From: Natronosalvus caseinilyticus
GTDB taxonomy: Archaea; Halobacteriota; Halobacteria; Halobacteriales; Natrialbaceae
DNA length: 64,000 nt
Direction of reading: 5' to 3'
NCBI RefSeq assembly: GCF_017357105.1
Contig: NZ_CP071596.1
Span: 1,984,001-2,048,000 of the forward strand
Below, in pieces: positions 46,821-56,034 of this stretch. A program made the translations under genes and the position numbers. Every line of letters starts with the position of its first letter. Position 1 is the first letter of the stretch. The notes under the pieces were generated by a model. That model was not told the origin of the DNA. It ran no database searches and worked only from the letters and a program-made list of their open reading frames with translations.

Positions 46821-47450
46821 TCACGCCGTCGCTCGAGTTCGCTCGGCGGCCCGCGAGACCTCGAGGACGCCCAGGCGACCGGTTACGAGCCCCAGCAGGA
46901 ATCCGGTGAAGTGAGCCACGAGGGCGACACCCGGCGCACCCGTGGCGACCGTGATCACGGCCGCCAGGACGACGAACGACAGTAGCGTCGCCCAGAGCGG
47001 AATCTCGACGCGGGCCGCCACGCTGTCGGAGACGCGGTTGCCGGCGATCAGGTAGCCCATGAGCGCGAAGACGGCGCCGCTGGCGCCGAGGACGCCTGCC
47101 GTCGAGCCACCGACGAACGAGGCAACTGCCCCCGTCACGAGAATCTGTGAGACGCCGGCGATCGCACCCGTCACCACGAAGAACGTGTGAAAGCGAAGTC
47201 GCGTCGTCGCGCGGGCAATCGGCCAGCCGAAGACGATCAGCCCGATACTGTTCGAGACGAGGTGACCCACACCGCCGTGGGCGTAGACGCTCGTGATAAT
47301 CGTCCACGGGTTGGTCTCGAGCGGCGGCGCGAGGACGAAGAGGCCAGCCATCAGACCGAGGCTGAACATCGCTGCGATCGCCTGCAGGACGAACACGATC
47401 GCGAACAGACCGAGCGTCTCGAGGATCGGGCTCGCGGAGTCAGACGCCAT
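46821..47450 (-). CDS. Rhomboid-family intramembrane serine protease
   Basis: A protein of 209 residues from ATG 47450 with about six hydrophobic segments. The catalytic Ser lies in LGASGAVFALMG (GxSG) and the His in ALVAHFTGFLLGL. HGGVGHLVSNSIGL supplies the usual H-x2-GH-N membrane motif. It cleaves membrane proteins within the bilayer. The eight-codon upstream extension to 47474 is possible but unneeded. Confidence 0.9.
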   Translation of the reverse strand: MASDSASPILETLGLFAIVFVLQAIAAMFSLGLMAGLFVLAPPLETNPWTIITSVYAHGGVGHLVSNSIGLIVFGWPIARATTRLRFHTFFVVTGAIAGVSQILVTGAVASFVGGSTAGVLGASGAVFALMGYLIAGNRVSDSVAARVEIPLWATLLSFVVLAAVITVATGAPGVALVAHFTGFLLGLVTGRLGVLEVSRAAERTRATA

Positions 47451-47654
47451 ACTGTGTGTTCGTCGATCGGACACAAAAGTATGTACCGCGAATGTGCGCT
47501 GCCGGGTCGGTTGACGGCAGGGTCCGCTTCGAGTCTCGAGCCGTGGGCGCTCAGTGTGCAGTGCACAGTGCAGTCGCTCGAGTAACGAAAACGAGTGAAA
47601 ACGAATCTCGTGACTCGAGATTTGAGATTCGAACCCGAGAACGAGAGAACCGCC

Positions 47655-47963
47655 TCAGTCCTCGAGGACGATCTCGATCGAGACGTCGTTCGGCACCTGG
47701 ATGCGCATGAGCTGTCGGAGTGCGCGTTCGTCGGCGTCCAGATCGATCAGGCGCTTGTGGACGCGCATCTCCCAGTGCTCCCACGTAGCGGTGCCTTCGC
47801 CGTCAGGCGACTTTCGCGTTGGCACCTCGAGCGTCTTCGTTGGCAGCGGAATCGGCCCGCTGAGGTTGACGCCGGTGTTGTTCGCAATCTCGCGGACGTC
47901 TGCACAGATGTTGTCCAGATCGTTCGGGTTGGTGCCCGCGAGTCGAACGCGTGCTTGCTGCAT
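47655..47963 (-). CDS. rpsJ: 30S ribosomal protein S10 (uS10)
   Basis: A protein of 102 residues with uS10 hallmarks [38 protein letters not shown] and [13 protein letters not shown]. Its ATG directly follows the EF-1 alpha stop (TAA-ATG), the standard archaeal tuf-rpsJ arrangement. Confidence 0.97.
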   Translation of the reverse strand: MQQARVRLAGTNPNDLDNICADVREIANNTGVNLSGPIPLPTKTLEVPTRKSPDGEGTATWEHWEMRVHKRLIDLDADERALRQLMRIQVPNDVSIEIVLED

Positions 47964-49229
47964 TTATTTCTCGTTGACGCTCAGGACCTTGCCGGCGGCG
48001 ATGGTCTGACCCATGTCGCGGATGGCGAAGCTCCCGAGTTCGGGGATCTCGCTTGCCGGCTCGATGCTGAGGGGCTTTTGCGGTCGGATCGTGACGACCG
48101 CGGCGTCGCCCGACTGGATGAAGTCGGGGTTCTCCTCGCTGACCTCGCCGCTCGAGGGGTCCATCTTTTTGTCGATGGACTCGATCGTACAGGCGACCTG
48201 GCTGGTGTGGGCGTGGAAGACCGGGGTGTAGCCCGCGGTGATCACGCTGGGGTGCTGCATGACGATGATCTGCGCCTGGAAGGTCTCGGCGACCGTCGGC
48301 GGGTCGTCGGCGGGACCACAGACGTCACCGCGGCGGATGTCGTCCTTGCCGATGCCGCGGACGTTGAACCCGACGTTGTCACCGGGGCCGGCCGAGGGGA
48401 CTTCCTCGTGGTGCATCTCGATGGTCTTCACCTCGCCGCCCACGTCGCTGGGCTGGAAGGAGACGTTGTCGCCCGTGTTCATCGTCCCGGTCTCGAGGCG
48501 TCCGACGGGGACGGTCCCGATACCGGAGATGGTGTAAACGTCCTGGATAGGGAGACGCAGCGGTGCGTCCGACGCCTCGTCAGCCTCGGGCAGGTCGTTG
48601 AGGGACTCGAGGAGGGTACGGCCGTCGTACCAGGGGGTGTTGTCGGAGGGCTCGGCGATGTTGTCGCCCTCGAAGGCCGAGATCGGGATGAACGAGTCGT
48701 CCGAGACCTGGAACTGGACCTGGTTGAGGAGCTTGTTGACCTCGTCGACGACTTCCTTGTAGGAGTCTTCGGAGTAGTCGACGACGTCCATCTTGTTGAT
48801 GCCGATGATGAGCTCGTTGATACCGAGCGTGCGGGCTAGGAAGACGTGCTCCTGGGTCTGGGGCGCGACACCGTCGTCGGCGGCGACGACGAGGACCGCG
48901 TTGTCGGCCTGGGAGGCGCCCGTGATCATGTTCTTGACGAAGTCACGGTGACCAGGACAGTCGACGATGGTGAAGTAGTACGTGTCCGTGTCGAACTCCT
49001 GGTGGGCGATGTCGATGGTGACACCACGCTCTCGCTCCTCGGCGAGGTTGTCCATGACGTAGGCGAACTCGAAGCCGCCCTTGCCCTTCTCTTCGGCTTC
49101 CTGTCGGTGCTGCTCGATGACGTGCTCGGGTACGCTTCCCGTCTCGAACAGGAGGCGTCCGACCAGCGTACTCTTTCCGTGGTCGACGTGGCCGATGATG
49201 GCCAGGTTCTGGTGCGGTTTGTCGCTCAT
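47964..49229 (-). CDS. tuf: Translation elongation factor EF-1 alpha (aEF1A)
   Basis: A GTPase of 421 residues. G1 [10 protein letters not shown]3 [12 protein letters not shown]4 NKMD and the switch-region [12 protein letters not shown] are intact. Domains 2 and 3 follow ([26 protein letters not shown]). It carries aminoacyl-tRNA to the ribosome. Confidence 0.98.
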   Translation of the reverse strand: MSDKPHQNLAIIGHVDHGKSTLVGRLLFETGSVPEHVIEQHRQEAEEKGKGGFEFAYVMDNLAEERERGVTIDIAHQEFDTDTYYFTIVDCPGHRDFVKNMITGASQADNAVLVVAADDGVAPQTQEHVFLARTLGINELIIGINKMDVVDYSEDSYKEVVDEVNKLLNQVQFQVSDDSFIPISAFEGDNIAEPSDNTPWYDGRTLLESLNDLPEADEASDAPLRLPIQDVYTISGIGTVPVGRLETGTMNTGDNVSFQPSDVGGEVKTIEMHHEEVPSAGPGDNVGFNVRGIGKDDIRRGDVCGPADDPPTVAETFQAQIIVMQHPSVITAGYTPVFHAHTSQVACTIESIDKKMDPSSGEVSEENPDFIQSGDAAVVTIRPQKPLSIEPASEIPELGSFAIRDMGQTIAAGKVLSVNEK

Positions 49230-49252
49230 TGTTGTAGCTCACGCGCAAAGGC

Positions 49253-49261
49253 GCTTATATC
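49253..49261 (-). promoter_or_regulatory. TATA box of tuf-rpsJ
   Basis: GATATAAGC on the minus strand is centred ~28 bases before the tuf ATG, so the transcript should start within a few bases of the start codon. Confidence 0.6.
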
Positions 49262-49478
49262 GGTCTCTTTTGGCCGATGCGGTTAAAACCATTTCGAAAG
49301 CGTATTCGTGTGACCCCGTCGCTTGCTTGCGGTTTGTGAGTAGTGCGCACGCCCTGACGGTGTTCGTTGCTGATCGGACGGTCGCTCACTCGAGCTCGCC
49401 GTCAGTGTGACAAACCACGGGGCGACGGCACAGCGATCCTGGGGCGTTTTCGACCCCTCAGAGTCACCCCGCCTCCCT

Positions 49479-50420
49479 TCAGAGTCTCCCCACGTCCGAG
49501 AGTACCGCCGTCGCCGTCTCCGGCCCGCCCGCGCCGCGGCCGCTCGAGTAGAGGTCGCCCGCGTGGCGCGTCTGAATCTGGACGATGTTTCGCGTGCCGG
49601 AAACGGCCATCGCGCCGTTTTCGGGGACGAGCCGCGGGCCGACGCGCACCCCCTCACGGGTCGCCTCCCCGACGAGGCGAATCGTTCGGCCGTCCTCGGC
49701 CGCGAGCTCGAGCGCGCTCGGCGGAACGTCCTGGATGCCGGTCACGTCGGCGTCCTCGAGGGAGAACCCGCCGTCGGCGAGGACGTTGGCCAGGATGACG
49801 CACTTGAGCGCGGCGTCGGTGCCGTCGACGTCGAACGTCGGGTCCGCCTCCGCGACGCCGAGGTCCTGGGCCTCCGCAAGGACGTGCTCGTACTCGAGGC
49901 CCTCCGCGGCCATTCGCGTCAGGATGAAGTTCGCCGTGCCGTTGAGGACGCCGCGAACGGCGGTGACGGCCTGGGGCGTGCAGTCCTCGATGGTCGAGAG
50001 CACCGGGATCGCGCCGCCGACGGCGGCCTCGAACCGGACTGACCCCGCGCTCTCTCGCTCGAGCGCGCGAACGTCCTCGTAGCGTTCGGCGACCGGCCCC
50101 TTGTTCGCGAGGACGACGTGTCTGTCGTCGGCCAGCGCGCGCTCGACGTGGGAGAAGCCGGGTTCGGCCTCGCCGAGGGTCGTCGGGGTCGCCTCGACCA
50201 GGACGTCGTAGTCGGTCTCGAAGACCCGATCCGGGTCGCTCGAGCCGAGGGGCTCGTCGCTCGCCGCTCGTTCGAGTGCCGACTCGACGTCGAGTTCCTC
50301 GTCGTCGGCGACGGCGGCCCGACTCGAGTTCGCCAGGGCGACGACCTCGTGGCCGTACTCGCCGGCGAGTTCCGCGACCGACCCGCCGACGGCCCCGGCA
50401 CCGAGAATCGCGAGGCGCAT
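49479..50420 (-). CDS. hom: Homoserine dehydrogenase
   Basis: A protein of 313 residues, the short form without its own ACT domain. NAD fold LAILGAGAVGGSVAEL, catalytic Lys in HVVLANKGPVAE and GVLNGTANFILTRM are diagnostic. It reduces aspartate semialdehyde to homoserine for Thr and Met synthesis. Its ATG overlaps the stop of the ACT-domain gene as ATGA (50419-50422), which suggests the two form the equivalent of a full-length ACT-containing enzyme. Confidence 0.93.
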   Translation of the reverse strand: MRLAILGAGAVGGSVAELAGEYGHEVVALANSSRAAVADDEELDVESALERAASDEPLGSSDPDRVFETDYDVLVEATPTTLGEAEPGFSHVERALADDRHVVLANKGPVAERYEDVRALERESAGSVRFEAAVGGAIPVLSTIEDCTPQAVTAVRGVLNGTANFILTRMAAEGLEYEHVLAEAQDLGVAEADPTFDVDGTDAALKCVILANVLADGGFSLEDADVTGIQDVPPSALELAAEDGRTIRLVGEATREGVRVGPRLVPENGAMAVSGTRNIVQIQTRHAGDLYSSGRGAGGPETATAVLSDVGRL

Positions 50421-51052
50421 CAGATCTCACCTCCCGACAGCGGCTCGATCAGACCGAGTCCCTTCTCGTCGGCGAGCGAGCGAAGGCCCTCCAGGACGGT
50501 CTCGCGTCGACCCGTGTCCACGGCGAGGCGAAGTCGCGCGCTCGAGACCGCGTCGGTTCCGTCGGGAGCGTTCAGCGAGAGGTCGAGAACGCCGGCGTGG
50601 GCGTCGCCTTCGATTCGTGAGAGCGAATCCGAGAGGTCGGTCTCGACGAGGTGGCCGACGAGCACCACGGTCAGTTCCTCGCCGTAGCGCTCGGGTCCGG
50701 CCTGGATGACGTTGATGCCGGCCTCGCGCAACCCGTCGACGACGTCGTCGAACCGGGCCGGGACGCACTCGAGGTCGACCTCGACGGGGATGTGCCCTCG
50801 CGGGGTGATGTTTCCGCGCTCGTGGTGGATGCTCAGGAGGTTGCCGCCGTTTTCGCTGATCGGTGCCAGCGCCCGGAGGAGTTCGCCTGGTTCGTCGATC
50901 AGCTCGAGGCGGACGGTGTAGGCCTGTCGGCCGCCGTCGGTCTCCGGGGTGTCGCCTTCGCTGTCGACCGCGGTGGCGTCGGCATCAGCCTCGGCCTCGG
51001 AGTCGGCCGCAGCTCCTGTTGTCGACGACCCGGAAGCGTACTCGTCACTCAT
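50420..51052 (-). CDS. ACT-domain regulatory protein linked to homoserine dehydrogenase
   Basis: A protein of 210 residues. After a disordered acidic lead (residues 1-40) comes an ACT domain (YTVRLELIDEPGELLRALAPISENGGNLL) with a second ACT-like half (~120-200). ACT domains bind amino acids; coupling to hom suggests threonine feedback control. ATG 51052 (MSDEYASGSS) is chosen; nine more in-frame codons lie upstream. Confidence 0.85.
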   Translation of the reverse strand: MSDEYASGSSTTGAAADSEAEADADATAVDSEGDTPETDGGRQAYTVRLELIDEPGELLRALAPISENGGNLLSIHHERGNITPRGHIPVEVDLECVPARFDDVVDGLREAGINVIQAGPERYGEELTVVLVGHLVETDLSDSLSRIEGDAHAGVLDLSLNAPDGTDAVSSARLRLAVDTGRRETVLEGLRSLADEKGLGLIEPLSGGEI

Positions 51053-51202
51053 CGACGATCCCTCCCGACGGTCGTCCACGCGTCGTCATGGCTCCATCTG
51101 CGTAACGGGCATAAAAAAGCGTATAGGCGTCGCCAAAACTGACCGGCGGTGTCAGCAGGTGCCACGGTTAGCGGTTCAGGGCTCGATCTCGGGGCTCAGG
51201 AC

Positions 51203-51565
51203 TCAGAAGTGGTCCTTCCCCGGGTTCGAGGACCCCCAGTCCCCGCGTCCGCCCTCGGTTCGGTCGATGCCCATGATCGACTCGGCCTGGTCGGGTCCGC
51301 CGAGGCTCTCGCGCGGGTCCGGAACCCGGACGGTGATGTCGGTGATTTCGGGCCAGGTCAGCAACTCGGCCTCGATGTTGCTGGTCGTGATGTCGGCGAC
51401 CTCACAGCCGGTACAGCCGCCGCCGAGTTCGATAATCACCTCGCCGGTCTCCGGATCGGCTTCGCGAACGGCGCTCGTCCCGCCGTGCATCTTGATGATC
51501 GGCATCTCGCGGGTGAGCCACTGCTCGACGCGCGCTTTCAGTGGCTCGTCGTCGGCGTCGGTCAT
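51203..51565 (-). CDS. NifU C-terminal-type Fe-S scaffold/carrier
   Basis: A protein of 120 residues. VIIELGGGCTGCEVAD contains the C-x2-C that binds an Fe-S cluster in NifU-C/Nfu proteins, preceded by MHGGTSAVREADPETG. A ~40-residue polar tail (SLGGPDQAESIMGIDRTEGG) is added after the domain. It probably delivers Fe-S clusters. It is monocistronic. Confidence 0.85.
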   Translation of the reverse strand: MTDADDEPLKARVEQWLTREMPIIKMHGGTSAVREADPETGEVIIELGGGCTGCEVADITTSNIEAELLTWPEITDITVRVPDPRESLGGPDQAESIMGIDRTEGGRGDWGSSNPGKDHF

Positions 51566-51603
51566 TGGGCGTTCTAGGAAGGCGACCGCCGAAAGGGTTT
51601 GGT

Positions 51604-53148
51604 TTAGCGTCGACGACGCCAGGCCTCGAGCGCGAGTGTCCCGCCGACGACGCCGGCAGCGCCCGCGGCGGTGAATCCGGGAGTCGGGTCGCTGTCGTCG
51701 TCTTCGGGACCGTCTTCGGACTGGTTGCCGTCGTCGTCACCGGTCTCGTTCTCGGCGTCGGTCTCGTTGCCCGATTCGCCTGGTTCGGTTTCGTTGCCTC
51801 CGTCACCGGTTCCCGATCCGGAGCCGTCCGCCGCGTCGAACGACGGCGGGTCGACCTGTTCACCGGCCTCGCTCGCGAAGACGTACAGCGTGCCTTCGGT
51901 CCCGGCGTTGGGGAGGATTGGCGTACTGCTGGCGACGAACGTCGCCGACGGCTCGAGCACCCGGGCCGTCCAGAACGCCGCAACGGACGGGTCTCGCCAG
52001 GCGGCAATCTCCTGGGGTTCCTCGAGCGTCGAGAGGTCGTGGAGCTTTACGCCGCCACGGTACCACGAGGAGTAGAGGAGTCCGTCGCGAAGTTCGAAGT
52101 TGTGCGAGGTCGTCCACTGGCCGGCCTCGTAGGCGCCGTTCGGCGTCTCTGGCGCGTCGATCGTCGTCGCGTGGACGGGGTTCTCGAGGTCGATGACGTC
52201 GTAGAGGTCGATGCCGCCGTGTCGGTCGGCCTCGGGTGCGTCGGTCACCCAGGCCTCCCGGCCCACCGCGAGGATCGACCCGGTATCGTCGAGCGCGCCG
52301 TAGTGGTCGTTGCCCGGGAGTCCGGTGTAGTAGTCCATCATCTCGGCGTCGCTGATCTCGAGTTGTTCCTCGAGGGACGTCTCCGAGACGTGGGAAACGT
52401 ACGTCGGGTCGCTCGGATCGCTCACGTCGACGAGGTAGGTGCCGGCGTTCCAGAAGGGGAGGACGGCTATCTCGTCGTGGACGGTTACGTCGTGAAGGTA
52501 CCAGAGGAAAGGTTCGACGACGTCGTCCCACCGCGGCTCGTGATCGAGCAGCGACCATTCGCCGAGGCGTTGGGGGTCGTCCCCGCTCAGGTCGTAGATT
52601 TCGACCGCGTTCGGCCGCCGATTCTGCCCCACCTCGTTGCGGGGGAGGTAGAGACGATCACCGTCGAGAAAGCAGTTGTGGAGGTGATACCCCGTCTCGA
52701 CGGGCTCGCCGATCAGCGTCGGGTTCGCGGGATCGCTCACGTCGTACTGGAAGAACCCGTGGAAGACATTGGGTCCGCCGGGATTTGCCGGCCCGGGGAC
52801 GATCAGCCGGTCGCCACTGACCTCGACGTCGAGAATCTCGGTGAACGAGCGGTCCTCGTTCTGGACGTCCTCGAGGAGCCCTCGTCTGTCGGCCAGCACC
52901 TGCGGATCGGTCGGATCGCTCACGTCGACGGTGGCGAAGCCGTCGACCGTCGCGAGGTACGCCGTCTCCCGGTCGTCGCCGACGACGACCTCGCAGGCCC
53001 CGTCGACGGGGACCGATCCCAGGGGTTCGTAGGATTCCTGTGCCGCCGAGGCGACGGCGGATCTGCTCGAGACGCCAGGGCCGAGGTTGAGACCGATGCC
53101 GACGCTACTGGCGCCAGCGACCGTTCGGAGGAGGGCACGTCGTTGCAT
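51604..53148 (-). CDS. Cell-surface LVIVD-repeat beta-propeller with PGF-CTERM-like tail
   Basis: A protein of 514 residues. It has a twin-arginine signal (MQRRALLRTVAGAS). The body has repeated LVIVD-type blades (VDVSDPTDPQVLADR, YDVSDPANPTLIGEP, VDVSDPSDPTYVSHV, YDVIDLENPVHATTI). A Gly/Glu/Asn/Asp stalk (~435-485) leads to PTPGFTAAGAAGVVGG, then helix and RRRR, the PGF-CTERM arrangement processed by archaeosortase A. It is likely anchored at the cell surface. Ligand unknown. Confidence 0.88.
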   Translation of the reverse strand: MQRRALLRTVAGASSVGIGLNLGPGVSSRSAVASAAQESYEPLGSVPVDGACEVVVGDDRETAYLATVDGFATVDVSDPTDPQVLADRRGLLEDVQNEDRSFTEILDVEVSGDRLIVPGPANPGGPNVFHGFFQYDVSDPANPTLIGEPVETGYHLHNCFLDGDRLYLPRNEVGQNRRPNAVEIYDLSGDDPQRLGEWSLLDHEPRWDDVVEPFLWYLHDVTVHDEIAVLPFWNAGTYLVDVSDPSDPTYVSHVSETSLEEQLEISDAEMMDYYTGLPGNDHYGALDDTGSILAVGREAWVTDAPEADRHGGIDLYDVIDLENPVHATTIDAPETPNGAYEAGQWTTSHNFELRDGLLYSSWYRGGVKLHDLSTLEEPQEIAAWRDPSVAAFWTARVLEPSATFVASSTPILPNAGTEGTLYVFASEAGEQVDPPSFDAADGSGSGTGDGGNETEPGESGNETDAENETGDDDGNQSEDGPEDDDSDPTPGFTAAGAAGVVGGTLALEAWRRRR

Positions 53149-53235
53149 ATTATCAACACGAACCTCGAGTATAAAACATTGTCCGATGTCGATGGCGACG
53201 CGATTCGCGTAGTCGACGCTGACGCCAGTACACGG

Positions 53236-54213
53236 TTACCCGCGCATTCGACGCCGGTCGCCGGTTCCCTCGGTCATCGCGCTCGCCAGGGCGCCCTCGA
53301 GGACGACGTCGTCACCGTGATCGGTGACGGTGATCTCGGGGACGTTCGACATCACCATCTCGGGGACCCGTTCGCGAATGGGGTCGACCACGAGGTCCTC
53401 GTTGTGCAAGACGACGGCACCGCCGAGAGAGACGACCAGGGGTGCGTAGGAGTGAACGACGTTCGAAATGCCGATCACGTTCCAGTGGGCGACCTGCTCG
53501 ATCGTGTGGTCGGCGAGTTGGTCCTCGCCGGCCAGATCGAAGACGTCCTTGGCCGTGAAGTCGGGGTCCTCGAGGGGCAGGCTGGTGTCGATCGAGGGAT
53601 CGTCCTCGGCCAGCAGGCGGGCGTACTCGGGGATGTTGTTTCCCGAACAGTAGCCCTCCCAGTGGCCCTCCTTGCCACAGCCGCAGGTCAACCGCCCACG
53701 GGGGTCGACGACGCAGTGGCCGACCTCGCCCGCGTTGCCGTCCCAGCCGGAGATGATCCGCCCGTCACAGCACACTCCCGCGCCGATCCCCGAGGAGATC
53801 GTGACGTACACCATGTCGTCGGGGTTTCGGTCGGAGTGGAATCGCTCGCCGATGACGCCCGCGTTGGTGTCGTTGTGGAGGTAGACCTCCTCGGAGTCGA
53901 CGAGCACCGAAATCGGGCCCGTCAGCGGGATTCGATCGACCGTTTCCGGAAAGTTCGCGGGGTCGATCACCGCCCCCTCAGCGAGGTCGAACGGGCCGAT
54001 CGAGCCGATGCCGACGGCCTCGACCCGAGCCGGTTCGACCCCGGCGTCCGCGCAGGCTTCCCGAAGCGTCGCGAGAACCTTCTCGGTCACGTCGATCCCG
54101 GTCGGGCCTCGAGGCGTCCCGTTCTTGCTCGAGCCGACGGTTCGGCCCTCGCCGTCGCCCATGACCGCTCGAACGTTGGTCGCGCCGAGGTCGACGCCCG
54201 CGTAGTAGACCAT
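53236..54213 (-). CDS. ROK-family sugar kinase, glucokinase-like
   Basis: A protein of 325 residues from ATG 54213 (MVYYAGVDLGATNVRAVMGD). It has the ATP-binding fold, ISSGIGAGVCCDGRI, and GNAGEVGHCVVDP with the catalytic-site region. The ROK zinc motif CxCGxxGCxE reads CGCGKEGHWEG, so His replaces the third Cys. It phosphorylates a hexose such as glucose. A TrmB-type sugar-responsive regulator is encoded divergently upstream (54746). Confidence 0.85.
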   Translation of the reverse strand: MVYYAGVDLGATNVRAVMGDGEGRTVGSSKNGTPRGPTGIDVTEKVLATLREACADAGVEPARVEAVGIGSIGPFDLAEGAVIDPANFPETVDRIPLTGPISVLVDSEEVYLHNDTNAGVIGERFHSDRNPDDMVYVTISSGIGAGVCCDGRIISGWDGNAGEVGHCVVDPRGRLTCGCGKEGHWEGYCSGNNIPEYARLLAEDDPSIDTSLPLEDPDFTAKDVFDLAGEDQLADHTIEQVAHWNVIGISNVVHSYAPLVVSLGGAVVLHNEDLVVDPIRERVPEMVMSNVPEITVTDHGDDVVLEGALASAMTEGTGDRRRMRG

Positions 54214-54745
54214 TCCTATCCGTGCAACCGACGTCCCCACACTTAACTACATACATCCTTACTCGAGAGCGAGTACACCTCACAATACGCGTGTCAACAC
54301 GTACCTCGAGAGGGACGGTCGGTCTAGCAAGTGGGTAAATTCGTTACCGTGTGAAGGGAAATCCGCACGCGAATCACTCCTGGTTTCGATGGGGATTTTG
54401 GTCTCGTTCGTAGCAGGCGGACGAAACATCCGGTATCGTCGAATCACTCGCCAGCCGTCGTATTCGGTCGTCACGGAAGCGCCACGGGTGAACGACGCGC
54501 TACTCAGCGAATCGGTCGGCAGAAAGCGACATCGGCGTGCCCCGCAGTGGTTGGGCCATAACAGGACACGCCAGTTGCCCATAGCGGGTGTGCCTTCAAG
54601 TAGTTTGTGTGATTATCTGAGTGAACAGTGTACCCCGCTCGAGTCACCGAAATGGTCCACTATCGAGCGCAACCCGCGACACGAATCCTTTTCCGTCACC
54701 GACGCCAACCACACACGTTCGGAAAACCGGACTCGTGGTTGGGCC
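54214..54745. other. 530-base intergenic region with a direct repeat at the TrmB start
   Basis: The region separates the ROK kinase and the TrmB gene, which are divergent. GTGGTTGGGCCAT occurs at 54547-54559 and again at 54735-54747, where its last bases are the first of the TrmB ATG. Frame through 54389 is open but not protein-like. No other gene was seen. Confidence 0.5.
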
Positions 54746-55567
54746 ATGACACAGGAAGAACGCATCTCGGAAGCGATTAGTCTGCTACAGGAACTCGGAC
54801 TCAAGGAGTACGAAGCGCGCTGTTTTCTGGCGCTCACACAGCTGTCCACCGGCACGGCGAAAGAGATCCACGAGATCTCCGAGGTGCCTCGGACGCGGGT
54901 GTACGATGCAATCGGTGTGCTCGAGTCAGAGGGCCTGGTCGAAGTACAGCATGCGAGCCCCCAGCGGTTTCGAGCCGTGGGGATCGCCGAGGCGACGCGG
55001 ACGCTCCGCCGAAAGTACGACACCCGTATCGAGACACTCGAATCGAATCTCCAGACGATCGAACGCCGAAAACTCGAGGAGGACGACACCCAGCTCCAGG
55101 AAGTGTGGTCGCTGATGGGAAACGAGGCGATCGAGTCACGAACGCTCGACCTCATCGACGAAGCGGAATCCGAAATCGCATTGCTCGTCGTTGACGAGGA
55201 ACTGCTGTCGGAGACGCTGTTCGAGCACCTCGAGGCGGCCCGAGAACGAGAACTCTCGATACTGCTTGGCGGCCAAACGGAGTCGATCACCGCGCAACTC
55301 GGGACGGGACTCCCCAACGTCCGCACGTTCGAAACCGGCCTGGACTGGCTCACTGGGCCAGCGGTCGCTCACGAGGTTGCGATCAGTCGAATCCTGCTCG
55401 TCGACCGCGAGACGCTGCTGATCGGATCGTACTATCCAGACGCCGACGACGAGAAGGCGAGAGAACAGGCGGTGTTCGCGCGCGGTCTCGAGAACGGAAT
55501 CGTGGTGCTGTTGCGGCGACTGGTGTCGGCAGGGTTGGCTCCGTCGAACGATCCGGGTAACGGGTAG
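54746..55567 (+). CDS. TrmB-family transcriptional regulator
   Basis: A protein of 273 residues. The winged helix (ISLLQELGLKEYEARCFLALTQL, then VPRTRVYDAIGVLESEGLVEV) is diagnostic of TrmB. A coiled segment (~85-115) and a C-terminal PLD-like sensor domain (IALLVVDEELLSETLF) follow. TrmB proteins regulate sugar metabolism genes in archaea; divergence from a ROK kinase suggests that target. ATG 54746 fits the family start; the longer open frame from 54389 does not. Confidence 0.87.
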   Translation: MTQEERISEAISLLQELGLKEYEARCFLALTQLSTGTAKEIHEISEVPRTRVYDAIGVLESEGLVEVQHASPQRFRAVGIAEATRTLRRKYDTRIETLESNLQTIERRKLEEDDTQLQEVWSLMGNEAIESRTLDLIDEAESEIALLVVDEELLSETLFEHLEAARERELSILLGGQTESITAQLGTGLPNVRTFETGLDWLTGPAVAHEVAISRILLVDRETLLIGSYYPDADDEKAREQAVFARGLENGIVVLLRRLVSAGLAPSNDPGNG

Positions 55568-55642
55568 ACAGACGGGTGCAGTGGTCGGCAGTGATTTTCG
55601 TTCGCAACCCAGGAACGATTCCTGATCACGCGATGTGCAAAT

Positions 55643-55969
55643 TTACAGCGACGAGGGACCGGTCGATTCGAAGATGATCAGTTCGTCACCGTCGAATCGG
55701 ACCTGGTAGCGGTCGATCGAAATGGTGATCGAGATCGAATCCGATTTTCGGTCTCGGACGAGAATATCGAGCGCTTCCGGATCGACGTGATCGTAAAGCG
55801 TCGTCTCGAGCACGGCCACCAGTTCGGCTGGGTCGACGCGCTCGAGGGTTGCGAGGGCGTCGATCACGGCGAAGCTCGGCGCCGTAACCGACCAGTCGTA
55901 CATTTTCCGAAGGCGGATGGGAGTCGGCTCGGCCGACTGCGCATCCTCTTCTCGATCACTTCCGACCAT
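55643..55969 (-). CDS. HalOD1 output-domain protein
   Basis: A protein of 108 residues. YDWSVTAPSFAVIDALATLERVDPAEL and LYDHVDPEALDILV match the haloarchaeal HalOD1 pattern found at the ends of two-component systems and as standalone proteins. ATTTAATAGC (55991-56000 complement) is ~27 bases before ATG 55969, so a leaderless start there is likely; ATG 55981 and 56038 are alternatives. Confidence 0.8.
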   Translation of the reverse strand: MVGSDREEDAQSAEPTPIRLRKMYDWSVTAPSFAVIDALATLERVDPAELVAVLETTLYDHVDPEALDILVRDRKSDSISITISIDRYQVRFDGDELIIFESTGPSSL

Positions 55970-56034
55970 TAGTCGTCTCATACGCTCCAGGCTATTAAAT
56001 CGGTGTGAGAATATGGGTGAATATTCAAATACTC

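Noticed and set aside
47615-47650. tRNA-like T-arm motif (GATTCGAACCC) downstream of rpsJ
   Set aside because: No acceptor, D-arm or anticodon stem can be formed around it.
51541-54246. A 901-codon plus-strand open frame across the LVIVD and ROK genes
   Set aside because: It crosses two real genes and their intergenic gap and shows only Val/Asp/Arg-rich shadow composition; both minus-strand genes have clear motifs.
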